Origin: Pseudomonas sp. WS 5079 | Lineage (GTDB): Bacteria > Pseudomonadota > Gammaproteobacteria > Pseudomonadales > Pseudomonadaceae | NCBI RefSeq assembly: GCF_012985465.1 | Contig: NZ_JAAQWN010000003.1 | Span: forward strand, 1 to 64,000 | DNA: 64,000 bases | Reading direction: 5' to 3' | Shown here: one piece after another, positions 34,472-42,912 of the stretch | How positions within the stretch are numbered: position 1 is the stretch's first letter | Layout of the letters: each line of letters begins with the position of its first letter | Made by a program: the position numbers and the translations under genes | The notes under the pieces: model-generated | Database searches by the model: none | What the model was told of the DNA's origin: nothing | Seen by the model: the letters and a program-made list of their open reading frames with translations, nothing else

Positions 34472-36922
34472 ATGTTGCGTAATTTCTCTCCCACTGGCCC
34501 TGGCCGCCTGCGTCTATTGATCGGTGCCGCCTTGTTGCTGCCGACCCTGGCCGTGGCCGATCCTGCCTATGATTCCCTGATTCGCCAGGCCCGTACCGGC
34601 AACTACACGCCGGCGCTCAACCTGCTGCGCCAATTGCCTGCCGAGCGCCAGACCTCTGGCCAGGTCAGCGATCACCTGCTGATTGCCAGTTGGGCGCGCC
34701 AGGATGACGAAGTGCTCAAGGTCTATGAGACCCAGGGGCGCCAGCGCCAACTGACCACCCAAGCGCTGACCACCGTGGCCCGCACCTACCGCAATCAACA
34801 GCGTTGGGCGCCCGCCGAGGCGGTGTATCGCCAGGCCTTGCTGCGTGAACCGAGCAACCCGGACCTGCAACTGGGCCTGGCCATGACCCTGGCCGATGGC
34901 GGCAAAACCGCCGAGGCCGTACAGCGTGCGCGCACCCTGGTGGCGGCCAAGCCTGAGGATGTCCAGCGCCGCATGGCCCTGGGCTACGCGTTGTCCCGTG
35001 CCGGGCAGCCCTATGATTCGCTGTTCGAATTCGACCAGGCGTTTATCCGCGCCGGCAACCAGCCCGAGGTGGTGCGCGAATACCTGATCGCCCTGCAACG
35101 TGCACGTATGCCGGAGCCGGCCCTGCGCCTGAGCGCCCGCCACCCCGGCCTGCTGGACCCGGTGACCCAGCGCCGCCTGGAAGGTGACCTGGCTGCCGAA
35201 CGCGTGCGCCTGGCTGAATTCCCGACGCGCAGTGAAAGCGAACGCTTTGTGATCGCCGACCGCGCCCTCAAGGATTACGACCAACTGCTCGCCACCTGGA
35301 CCCCGGACGCCAGTGCCCATGACGATGTGGTGCGCTGGCGCATCGACCGCCTGGGCGCGCTCAAGGCCCGCGCACGTACCGCCGAGGTGCTCCACGACTA
35401 CGAAGCCTTGCAAGCTCAAGGCGTGCAACTGCCCAACTACGCCCTGCGCTGGGTGGCCGCCGCCTACCTCGATCAACGCCTGCCGGAAAAGGCTGCGCCG
35501 CTGTATCGCCAGGCGGTGATTGCGCCGGACGCCGACCCCAGCAACCAAGTGGTCGACAGCACCGCGCTGTACTACTCCTTGCTGGAAAACGACCAGACCC
35601 GCGAAGCCCGCGCCGTCGCAAACGACCTGGCGAGCACGCAAAAACCTCGGGTTGAACTCAAGGGCCTGCCCCTCGGTAACCCCAACGATGCATGGTTGGC
35701 CGCCCAGCAACTGGCGGCCCAGGCCGCGACCTACGGCGCCGATCTGCCGACCAGTGAAAAAAGCCTGGAAACCCTGGTGCGCACCTCGCCTGGCAATGTC
35801 GGCATGCGTGTGGCCCAGGCGGACATGTTCCGCGCCCGCGCCTGGCCGCGGCGTGCCGAAGTTGCCCTCAAGAACGCCGAAAACCAGAACCCGCGCCATA
35901 TCGACCTGGAAGTCTCCCAAGGCTACAACGCGCTGGATCTGCAGGAGTGGCGCCAGCTCGATGTGCTCGCCGATGACGTGGTCGCCCGCGCCCCGGACAA
36001 TCGCCAGGTCCAACGCCTGCAGCGCCTGCGCAAGGTGCATGAGATGGCCGAGCTGCGCATCGAGGCCGAAACCGGCAAAAGCCATGGCGGCGGGGCGGTC
36101 TCCGGCAGTCGCGACTGGGGGATCGAAACCCTGCTCTACAGCCCGCCCATCGATGAAGACTGGCGGATATTCGGCGGTATCGGCTACGCCACCGCCGACT
36201 TTGAAGAAGGTACCGGCCACCACCGCTGGCAGCGCCTGGGTGTGGAGCGGCGTACCCGTGATATGACCCTGGAGGCCGAAGTCTCCAATCACTCCTACGG
36301 CAAAGGCACCAAGCAAGGTGCACGCCTGGCGATTGCCCGGGACATCAACGACCACTGGCAGTACGGGGGCAGCCTTGACTACCTGGCCGCCAGCACGCCG
36401 TTGCGCGCGCTCAATGCCAACGTCACCGCCAACGGCGGTAGCGGGTTTATCCGCTGGAGCGCCAACGAGAGCCGTGAGTGGAAACTGGCGCTGAGCCCGT
36501 CCCACTTCAGTGACGGTAACGACCGTGTCGAAGCGTCGCTCATCGGCCGTGAGGGCGTCTACCGCTCGCCGGGCGTGCAAGTGGACCTTGGCCTGGAAGT
36601 CGCCACCAGCCGCAACAGCAAGGAAGAGGCCGCGTATTTCAACCCGCGCTCAGACTTCAGCGTGCTGCCCACGGTGAGCGTCAACCATGTGCTTTATCAC
36701 CGCTACGAAACCCAGTGGAGTCAGCAGTTCCAGGCCGGTGCGGGCACCTACAGCCAGCGCGATTACGCCACCGGCGCCATTGGTTTGCTCAGTTACGGCC
36801 AGCGTTATCGCTGGAACGACGTACTGGAGACCGGCGCCAACCTGAGCTGGATCAACCGACCTTATGACGGTGAGCGCGAAAGCGATGTGCGCCTGATCGT
36901 CGACCTCACTTACCGTTTCTAG
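34472..36922 (+). CDS. pgaA: PgaA, poly-beta-1,6-N-acetylglucosamine export porin
   Basis: This 816-residue outer membrane protein (E. coli PgaA is about 807) has a signal peptide ending near residue 29 (LAVA, then DPAYDSL). A periplasmic TPR superhelix covers about 30-530 and guides the polymer and PgaB. A C-terminal 16-strand barrel begins around SRDWGIETLLYSPP and ends in LTYRF with a terminal aromatic. ATG at 34472 with AAGGAAG upstream is used. It is first of four pga genes in the usual order and exports PNAG, a biofilm polysaccharide. Confidence 0.95.
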   Translation: MLRNFSPTGPGRLRLLIGAALLLPTLAVADPAYDSLIRQARTGNYTPALNLLRQLPAERQTSGQVSDHLLIASWARQDDEVLKVYETQGRQRQLTTQALTTVARTYRNQQRWAPAEAVYRQALLREPSNPDLQLGLAMTLADGGKTAEAVQRARTLVAAKPEDVQRRMALGYALSRAGQPYDSLFEFDQAFIRAGNQPEVVREYLIALQRARMPEPALRLSARHPGLLDPVTQRRLEGDLAAERVRLAEFPTRSESERFVIADRALKDYDQLLATWTPDASAHDDVVRWRIDRLGALKARARTAEVLHDYEALQAQGVQLPNYALRWVAAAYLDQRLPEKAAPLYRQAVIAPDADPSNQVVDSTALYYSLLENDQTREARAVANDLASTQKPRVELKGLPLGNPNDAWLAAQQLAAQAATYGADLPTSEKSLETLVRTSPGNVGMRVAQADMFRARAWPRRAEVALKNAENQNPRHIDLEVSQGYNALDLQEWRQLDVLADDVVARAPDNRQVQRLQRLRKVHEMAELRIEAETGKSHGGGAVSGSRDWGIETLLYSPPIDEDWRIFGGIGYATADFEEGTGHHRWQRLGVERRTRDMTLEAEVSNHSYGKGTKQGARLAIARDINDHWQYGGSLDYLAASTPLRALNANVTANGGSGFIRWSANESREWKLALSPSHFSDGNDRVEASLIGREGVYRSPGVQVDLGLEVATSRNSKEEAAYFNPRSDFSVLPTVSVNHVLYHRYETQWSQQFQAGAGTYSQRDYATGAIGLLSYGQRYRWNDVLETGANLSWINRPYDGERESDVRLIVDLTYRF

Positions 36923-36934
36923 AAGAGTCCGATC

Positions 36935-38935
36935 ATGACCCTTGTTTCCCGTTGCCTGCTGGCCCTGGGCTTTCTGCTGAGCAGTGCCTGTGCCCAGTCG
37001 CCCGCGCCTTTTACGCCACCTGCTGAACGACTCAAACCGGTCAACGAAGCGCCGTGGCCGAAAAACCATTTCCTGGGCATTGCCTACCACGATGTCAACG
37101 ACCGTGACCCCGACCAGAGAGTGGTGGCGGTGCGCACCGAACGCCTGATCGAACAGTTGTCCTGGCTGCGCGAGAACGGCTACCAGGCGGTCAGCGTCGA
37201 CCAGGTCCTCGCCGCCCGCGCCGGTGGGCCAGAGCTGCCGGCCAAAGCCGTCATGCTCAGCTTCGACGACGGCTACTCGAGCTTCTACACCCGTGTCATG
37301 CCGATCCTGCGTGCCTACCAGTGGCCGGCTGTGCTGGCGCCGGTGGGCAGTTGGGTCGACACGCCGTTGAACCAACCGGTGGATTTTGCCGGCGTGCCGC
37401 GTGACCGCGCGGAGTTTCTGACCTGGCAACAAGTGCGCGAAGTGGCGCAATCGGGCCTGGTGGAAATCGCTGCCCACACCGACGCCAACCACAAGGGCGT
37501 GCTGGCCAACCCCCAGGGCAACCTGCAACCGGCCGCCGCCACCCGGCGCTATGACCCGGTCACCGGCAGTTATGAATCCGAAGCGCAGTTCCAGGCGCGG
37601 ATGCGCGCCGACGTCGCGGCGATTTCCAACAAGATCCGCGCCGTTACCGGCAAGGCCCCGCGTGTATGGGTATGGCCGTATGGGGCGGCGGATGGCACCT
37701 CCCTGGCGGTGGTGGGTGAGCAGGGTTACCAGATGGCCCTGACCCTGGAGGACGGCCTCGATAACCTCGGCAACTTGATGAGCAGCCCGCGCTTTCTGGT
37801 GGACAACGACCCGTACGGCGAGGACTTCGCCAACAGCATGGTCTCGGCGCAGGTCAAAGCGCCGATGCGCGTGCTGCATGTGGACCTTGATCATGTCTAC
37901 GACCCGGACAAGGCGCAGGAAGCGCGCAACCTCGACGCGCTGGTCCAGCGTGTGCTGGACATGGGCGTCGACACCGTGTTCCTCCAGGCCTTCGCCGACC
38001 CCAAGGGTGATGGCCTGGCGCGTTCGCTGTACTTCCCCAACCGCCATCTGCCGATGCGTGCCGACCTGTTCAACCGCGTCAGTTGGCAGCTGCACACCCG
38101 TGGCGGCCTGGTCAAGGTCTACGCCTGGATGCCCGTGCTCAGCTTTGCCCTGGACCCCAAGCTGCCCCGCGTCAGCCGTTGGGACCCGGCCACCGGCAAA
38201 GTGGCCGTCGACCCGAAACAGTACCAGCGCCTGTCGCCATTCGATCCCCAGGTGCGCAAAGTCATCGGTGAGATCTACGAAGACCTGGCCCGTACCAGCG
38301 CTATCCACGGCGTGTTGTTCCACGACGACGCCGTGCTTTCGGACTTTGAAGACGCCAGCCCCCAAGCCCTGAAAACCTACGCCGCCAACGGCCTGCCGGG
38401 CAGCATCCAGGCGCTGCGTGCCGACCCTGAGGCGATGCAGCGCTGGACCCGTTTCAAGAGTCGCTACCTGATCGACTTCACCCATGAACTGACCGCCAAG
38501 GTTCGTACCCTGCGCGGCCCGGAAGTGCTCACCGCGCGCAATATCTTCGCCGAGCCGATGCTCAACCCGGCCAGCGAAGCCTGGTTTGCGCAGAACCTCG
38601 ACGACTTCCTCAAGCACTACGACTGGACCGCGCCGATGGCGATGCCCTTGATGGAAGGCCAGTCGCTGAAAAACTCCAACGCCTGGCTGGAAAAGCTCGT
38701 AGCCACGGTCAAGGCCCGGCCCGGTGCGATGCAACGCACGGTCTTCGAGCTACAGGCCAAGGATTGGCGCACTCCAGCCGCCCCGGACATTTCCGGCGTG
38801 CAAATGGCGGAGTGGATGGGTGTGCTCAAGCGCCAGGGTGCCAGCAGTTTTGGCTACTACCCCGACAACTTCCTGGAGAATTCGCCGGATCTGAACACCG
38901 TGCGTCCGGCCCTTTCCAACAAATGGAATCCTTGA
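36935..38935 (+). CDS. pgaB: PgaB, PNAG N-deacetylase lipoprotein
   Basis: This 666-residue outer membrane lipoprotein (lipobox SSAC, Cys19) partly deacetylates PNAG for export. The CE4 deacetylase domain (about 45-300) shows the catalytic/metal Asp111-Asp112 (LSFDDGYSS) and metal-binding His181 and His186 (AHTDANH), each three residues before the E. coli PgaB numbering. The C-terminal glycoside-hydrolase-like domain (about 310-660) has VLHVDLDHVYD and GVLFHDDAVLSDFED, with the acidic residues expected for binding or cutting the polymer. It starts 13 bp after pgaA. Confidence 0.95.
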   Translation: MTLVSRCLLALGFLLSSACAQSPAPFTPPAERLKPVNEAPWPKNHFLGIAYHDVNDRDPDQRVVAVRTERLIEQLSWLRENGYQAVSVDQVLAARAGGPELPAKAVMLSFDDGYSSFYTRVMPILRAYQWPAVLAPVGSWVDTPLNQPVDFAGVPRDRAEFLTWQQVREVAQSGLVEIAAHTDANHKGVLANPQGNLQPAAATRRYDPVTGSYESEAQFQARMRADVAAISNKIRAVTGKAPRVWVWPYGAADGTSLAVVGEQGYQMALTLEDGLDNLGNLMSSPRFLVDNDPYGEDFANSMVSAQVKAPMRVLHVDLDHVYDPDKAQEARNLDALVQRVLDMGVDTVFLQAFADPKGDGLARSLYFPNRHLPMRADLFNRVSWQLHTRGGLVKVYAWMPVLSFALDPKLPRVSRWDPATGKVAVDPKQYQRLSPFDPQVRKVIGEIYEDLARTSAIHGVLFHDDAVLSDFEDASPQALKTYAANGLPGSIQALRADPEAMQRWTRFKSRYLIDFTHELTAKVRTLRGPEVLTARNIFAEPMLNPASEAWFAQNLDDFLKHYDWTAPMAMPLMEGQSLKNSNAWLEKLVATVKARPGAMQRTVFELQAKDWRTPAAPDISGVQMAEWMGVLKRQGASSFGYYPDNFLENSPDLNTVRPALSNKWNP

Positions 38936-38938
38936 CTC

Positions 38939-40285
38939 ATGTTCGACAGAATCCTTGCTCTTCTCGTGTTGGCATTGGTGTTGGGGGTGCCCCTGGGCCT
39001 GATGTTCCTGGTCACCGGGCAGTTCCTGATGGAGTTCGTGTTTTTCTACCCGTTGTTTATGTCCGGGCTGTGGATCGCCGGTGGCGTGTATTTCTGGCTG
39101 CACTGGGAGCGCCACTGGCCGTGGTCCGATGACACCCCGGCGCCGGCGCTCAAGGGCGAGCCGCTGATCTCGATCCTGATCCCTTGCTACAACGAAGGCG
39201 ACAACGCCGCCGAGACCATCGGCGCGGCGTTGGCCCAGCGTTATCGCAACCTGGAAGTGATTGCGATCAACGACGGCTCCAGCGACAACACCGCCGAAGT
39301 ACTCGATGCCCTGGCGCTGCAAGAGCCGCGCCTGCGCGTGTTGCACCTGGCGCAAAACCAGGGCAAGGCCGTGGCCTTGCGGATGGGCGCCGTGGCGGCC
39401 CGCAGCGAATACCTGGTGTGCATCGACGGCGACGCCTTGCTCGACCGCAATGCCGCCGCCTACCTGGTGGCGCCGATGCTCGACAACCCACGGCTTGGCG
39501 CGGTCACCGGCAACCCGCGCATCCGCACGCGCTCGACCTTGATCGGCCGGGTACAGGTGGGCGAGTTCTCTTCGATCATTGGTCTGATCAAGCGCACCCA
39601 GCGGGTCTTCGGGCGGATTTTCACCGTGTCCGGCGTAGTGGTGGCGTTTCGGCGGGCGGCCCTGGACCGGGTCGACTACTGGAGCACCGACATGATCACC
39701 GAAGACATCGACGTGAGCTGGAAGCTGCAACTGGACCACTGGAGCATCTTCTACGAGCCGCGCGCGCTGTGCTGGATCCTCATGCCGGAAACCCTCGGCG
39801 GCCTGTGGAAGCAGCGCCTGCGCTGGGCCCAGGGTGGTGCCGAGGTGCTGTTCAAGAACATTCGCGGGATCTGGCAATGGCGCCACCGCTACCTGTGGCC
39901 GTTGTTGTTCGAATACTGCCTGTCCACCGGCTGGGCCTTCACCTTCCTGCTGTCGGTGATTTTCTGGGGCGTGGGCAAAGTGGTGCCGTTGCCTGAGGCG
40001 ATTGCCGTCAGCTCGCTGATGCCACCGGCCTTCACCGGCTTGCTGCTGGCGGTGGTGTGCCTGGTGCAGTTCGCCGTGAGCATCATGATTGACCGGCGCT
40101 ACGAGCGCGGCCTGTGGAAAACCCTGTTCTGGACCGTCTGGTACCCGCTGGTGTTCTGGCTGGTGAGCCTGTTCACCACCCTGGTCAGCTTTCCCAAAGT
40201 CCTGTTCCGCCAACATCAAAAACGCGCGCGCTGGGTCAGCCCGGATCGCGGCATCAAGGCACCTGCCAAGGAAGTGAAGCCATGA
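38939..40285 (+). CDS. pgaC: PgaC, PNAG synthase glycosyltransferase (GT2)
   Basis: This 448-residue inner membrane processive glycosyltransferase makes poly-beta-1,6-N-acetylglucosamine from UDP-GlcNAc. It has two N-terminal helices (about 5-30 and 36-58) and a GT2 domain with [12 protein letters not shown] at 163-165, catalytic TED at 254-256 and QRLRW at 292-296, then C-terminal helices. These are the classical D, DxD, TED and QxxRW motifs. It starts three bases after the pgaB stop and overlaps pgaD by four bases. With PgaD it forms the cyclic di-GMP-responsive synthase in E. coli. Confidence 0.96.
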   Translation: MFDRILALLVLALVLGVPLGLMFLVTGQFLMEFVFFYPLFMSGLWIAGGVYFWLHWERHWPWSDDTPAPALKGEPLISILIPCYNEGDNAAETIGAALAQRYRNLEVIAINDGSSDNTAEVLDALALQEPRLRVLHLAQNQGKAVALRMGAVAARSEYLVCIDGDALLDRNAAAYLVAPMLDNPRLGAVTGNPRIRTRSTLIGRVQVGEFSSIIGLIKRTQRVFGRIFTVSGVVVAFRRAALDRVDYWSTDMITEDIDVSWKLQLDHWSIFYEPRALCWILMPETLGGLWKQRLRWAQGGAEVLFKNIRGIWQWRHRYLWPLLFEYCLSTGWAFTFLLSVIFWGVGKVVPLPEAIAVSSLMPPAFTGLLLAVVCLVQFAVSIMIDRRYERGLWKTLFWTVWYPLVFWLVSLFTTLVSFPKVLFRQHQKRARWVSPDRGIKAPAKEVKP

Positions 40286-40731
40286 ACCTGATCCGTACCC
40301 CACAGCGGCCTGTGATGCAGGCCATCGATATTTTCCTGACCCTGCTGGCCTGGGCCGGGCTGGTGATCCTGCTGGTGCGCGGCCTGGTGCCGATGCTCGA
40401 CAGCCACGGCGGCCCACGCATCGATGCCCCGATCTTTGCTGCGCTGAACACCTTGCAGATCTACCTGTGGATCGCCCTGTTCAATGCGGTACTGCTGATC
40501 AGTTGGGCGCGCTACCAGCAGCGGCGCGGCAAGCGCTTCGCCCAGCGCCGGGCGGCGGGCAAGGCCTTGAGTGATCACGGCCTGAGCGAGAGCTTCCGGT
40601 TGGCGGCGGGGGAGCTTGAACAACTGCGCCGGCCGGGGGTGCTGGTGATTCATAACGACCAGGAGGGCGGGGTGCAGGCGGTGACGGCACAACGGCGGGA
40701 GCTGAAGCTGGTGGCGGAACGCGTTGGGTAG
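40282..40731 (+). CDS. pgaD: PgaD, PNAG synthase accessory subunit
   Basis: This 149-residue protein has two membrane helices (about residues 14-34 and 55-76), the size and layout of PgaD. The soluble tail [20 protein letters not shown] follows the second helix. In E. coli PgaD and PgaC together bind cyclic di-GMP to switch on polymer synthesis. ATG at 40282 overlaps the pgaC stop. The TAG stop lies inside the first bases of a REP element (GTAGGAGCC), so insertion of the repeat may have set the present C-terminus. Confidence 0.9.
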   Translation: MNLIRTPQRPVMQAIDIFLTLLAWAGLVILLVRGLVPMLDSHGGPRIDAPIFAALNTLQIYLWIALFNAVLLISWARYQQRRGKRFAQRRAAGKALSDHGLSESFRLAAGELEQLRRPGVLVIHNDQEGGVQAVTAQRRELKLVAERVG

Positions 40732-40830
40732 GAGCCGGCTTGCCGGCGATGGTCGTCAACGATGACGTTGGGTATCTGACACTCTGCGGCGGTCTCGCGG
40801 CCGTCATCGCTGGCAAGCCAGCTCCTACAG
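40728..40830. repeat. REP/REPIN palindrome overlapping the pgaD stop
   Basis: The arms GTAGGAGCCGGCTTGCCGGC and GCTGGCAAGCCAGCTCCTAC are separated by about 60 bp with little inner pairing. The pgaD stop codon TAG (40729-40731) is part of the left arm. It separates the pga operon from the two-partner secretion locus. Confidence 0.87.
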
Positions 40831-40876
40831 GGTGGGGGCTGCGGTGCCGGTGGTCAGAAATGGGATCCAATTCACA

Positions 40877-41063
40877 AAATAACCGCGAACTTTTCCGCTT
40901 ATTTGGCTACTAAACCATCTCGGCACAACATTGATGGCTAACTAGTGGCAACTTTCAAGTTGCGCCGAAAGCTGTATCAAAACTGATACCGCTTGTCGGA
41001 ATAAAAATTCCGAATACAAGCATTTAATTGTTGCTGATAGTTTTTATCGTTATTAATCAGCAA
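40877..41063 (+). promoter_or_regulatory. Dyad-rich, A+T-rich leader of the two-partner secretion operon
   Basis: Five inverted repeats lie in 187 bp: AAATAA/TTATTT with inner GCG/CGC (40877-40904); GCAACTT-TC-AAGTTGC (40948-40963); GTATCA-AAAC-TGATAC (40974-40989); TCGGAAT-AAAA-ATTCCGA (40996-41013), extendable by flanking GCTTGT/ACAAGC; and TTGCTGAT/ATCAGCAA (41031-41038 and 41056-41063). This must contain the promoter of the toxin-delivery operon. The dyads could be operators or mRNA hairpins; nothing tells which. Confidence 0.55.
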
Positions 41064-41124
41064 CTTATTGGTGATTTAATTTTTAGCTTCAACTAGCCGG
41101 GAATTTAGGCTGTGTGGAAGTTCG

Positions 41125-42882
41125 ATGTTAGTTTGCCGCCCCTTGTTATTCGATGGATCGAACATGCCTTCGTTATTGCCACGGATTCGGTATTCCCTGT
41201 GTATTGCCCTGTTCGCCCTCTGTGGGTCAAACAGCGCAGTGGCCGCGACTTCGCCTGGCGATCAGGACCTGATCCGCGAGCGGCAAAACCGCTTGCTTGA
41301 AGAGCAGCGCCGGCGCCTCGAAGAGCTCAAGGAATTGCCCGGCAAGGAAGTCAAACCCGCAACGCCCACCGCCCCGGTAGATACCCGTTGCTTCGCGATC
41401 AAGACCATTGAACTCAAAGGCGCCGACAGCCTGTCCGCCCCCGAGCGTGAGCGCTTGATCAAGCCTTACATCGACCAGTGCCTGGGCGTGGCCCAGCTCA
41501 ACCAACTGCTCAAGGCCGTCACCGATCACTACATCGACAAGGGCATGGTCACCAGCCGTGCCTACTTGCCGCAGCAGGATTTGTCCAAAGGGCATCTGCA
41601 AGTGTTGGTGGTCGAAGGCAAGCTCGAAGGCTTGAATAGCGCCGCCGACAGCAAGATCTCGGCGCGCGAGTTGGCCATGGCCTTCCCCGGCAAAAACGGC
41701 GACCTGCTCAACCTGCGGGAAATCGAGCAGGCCATCGATCAGCTCAACCGCTTGCCATCCAACCAGGCACAAATGGAGCTGGCCCCCGGCGAAGCCGTTG
41801 GTGGCAGTTCGGTGCTGGTGAAAAACACTCCGCAAAAGCCCTGGCGCGCTAGCCTGTCGCGCAATAACGACGGGCAGAAAAGCACCGGCGAGCAGCAGTG
41901 GGGCGCCGGCCTTGAGTGGGACAGCCCCCTGGGCCTGGCGGACCAGTTGGTGTTGCGCGGCGGCCATGATGCGATCAGCGATCACCAGAAAACTTCGAAG
42001 AACGGCATGTTCTATTACAACGTGCCGTGGGGCTGGTGGAACTTCAGCTACACCTACAGCGAGAGCGATTACCGCGCGCTGGGCCAGGCCGACACGTTCA
42101 GCTTCAAGCAATCGGGTGACAGCCAGAACCACCAACTGCGCGCCGAGCGTGTGGTGCATCGTGATGACGTGAGCAAGACCTCGGTCAACGTCGGCCTGGC
42201 CCACTTGCGCACCAATAACTACGTGCTCGATACCCGCCTGGACAGCAGCACTCGCCTGAGCGAGATGCAAGTGGGCATCAACCACGGCCGGCGGGTCGGC
42301 AGTGCCTACGTCAACATGGACCTGGGCATGCAGAACGGTATCGGTCTGCTCGATGCCCAGTCCCAGGATGATCGCGACAGGTTCGGCAATCGCCAGCCCG
42401 ATTCGCGCTACCGCAAATACACCGCCACCGTCAGCTACCTGCAGCCGTTCACGTTGTGGGGCGAGTCGTTCAGTTTCACCAGCCTGGCCACCGGCCAACG
42501 CAGTGAAGACATACTCTTCAGCCCGCAGCGCATGAGCCTCGGTGGCTCGTCCTCGGTGCGCGGCTTCAAGGACCAGCAACTCAACGGTGACAGTGGCGGC
42601 TACTGGCGCAACGACCTGCGCTGGGCGCGGCCGGTGCTGGTGGATTGGTTGCGCCCGGCCTTCGGCGAATACGGCGTGAGCCTGGGTTACGACCAGGGCG
42701 TGATCCGCAATGACCGCTACAACGACATCGTCCACGGCCGGGTTTCCAGCAACTCCGTGGAGCTGTTCGCCCGTGGCAAGAATGTCAGCACCAGCGTGAC
42801 CTTTGCCCACTCTTTGGAACGTCCGGCAGTGATGAGCGAGCGCGAAGCGCCGATCTACTTCCGGATGGATTTCTACCTGTAA
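41125..42882 (+). CDS. TpsB/CdiB-like outer membrane transporter (ShlB/FhaC family)
   Basis: This 585-residue partner exports the large exoprotein that follows. It has a signal peptide (ends AVAA near residue 41), an N-terminal helix rich in Arg/Glu (IRERQNRLLEEQRRRLEELK), two POTRA domains (about 85-230, with CFAIKTIELKG opening the first) and a 16-strand barrel with the conserved VRGF at 478-481 on the long loop. It ends with FYL, a proper barrel terminus. GGAAG just before ATG at 41125 supports this start; ATG at 41164 gives a more usual signal peptide and is the alternative. The exoprotein gene begins 30 bp later. Confidence 0.93.
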   Translation: MLVCRPLLFDGSNMPSLLPRIRYSLCIALFALCGSNSAVAATSPGDQDLIRERQNRLLEEQRRRLEELKELPGKEVKPATPTAPVDTRCFAIKTIELKGADSLSAPERERLIKPYIDQCLGVAQLNQLLKAVTDHYIDKGMVTSRAYLPQQDLSKGHLQVLVVEGKLEGLNSAADSKISARELAMAFPGKNGDLLNLREIEQAIDQLNRLPSNQAQMELAPGEAVGGSSVLVKNTPQKPWRASLSRNNDGQKSTGEQQWGAGLEWDSPLGLADQLVLRGGHDAISDHQKTSKNGMFYYNVPWGWWNFSYTYSESDYRALGQADTFSFKQSGDSQNHQLRAERVVHRDDVSKTSVNVGLAHLRTNNYVLDTRLDSSTRLSEMQVGINHGRRVGSAYVNMDLGMQNGIGLLDAQSQDDRDRFGNRQPDSRYRKYTATVSYLQPFTLWGESFSFTSLATGQRSEDILFSPQRMSLGGSSSVRGFKDQQLNGDSGGYWRNDLRWARPVLVDWLRPAFGEYGVSLGYDQGVIRNDRYNDIVHGRVSSNSVELFARGKNVSTSVTFAHSLERPAVMSEREAPIYFRMDFYL

Positions 42883-42912
42883 TTCAACGCCTAGCCGCAT
42901 CGAGAATTTGAC

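Noticed and set aside
34514..38734. Long minus-strand frames opposite pgaA and pgaB
   Set aside because: Both are antisense shadows of well identified genes and have compositions rich in His, Gln, Ala and Gly without family signatures.
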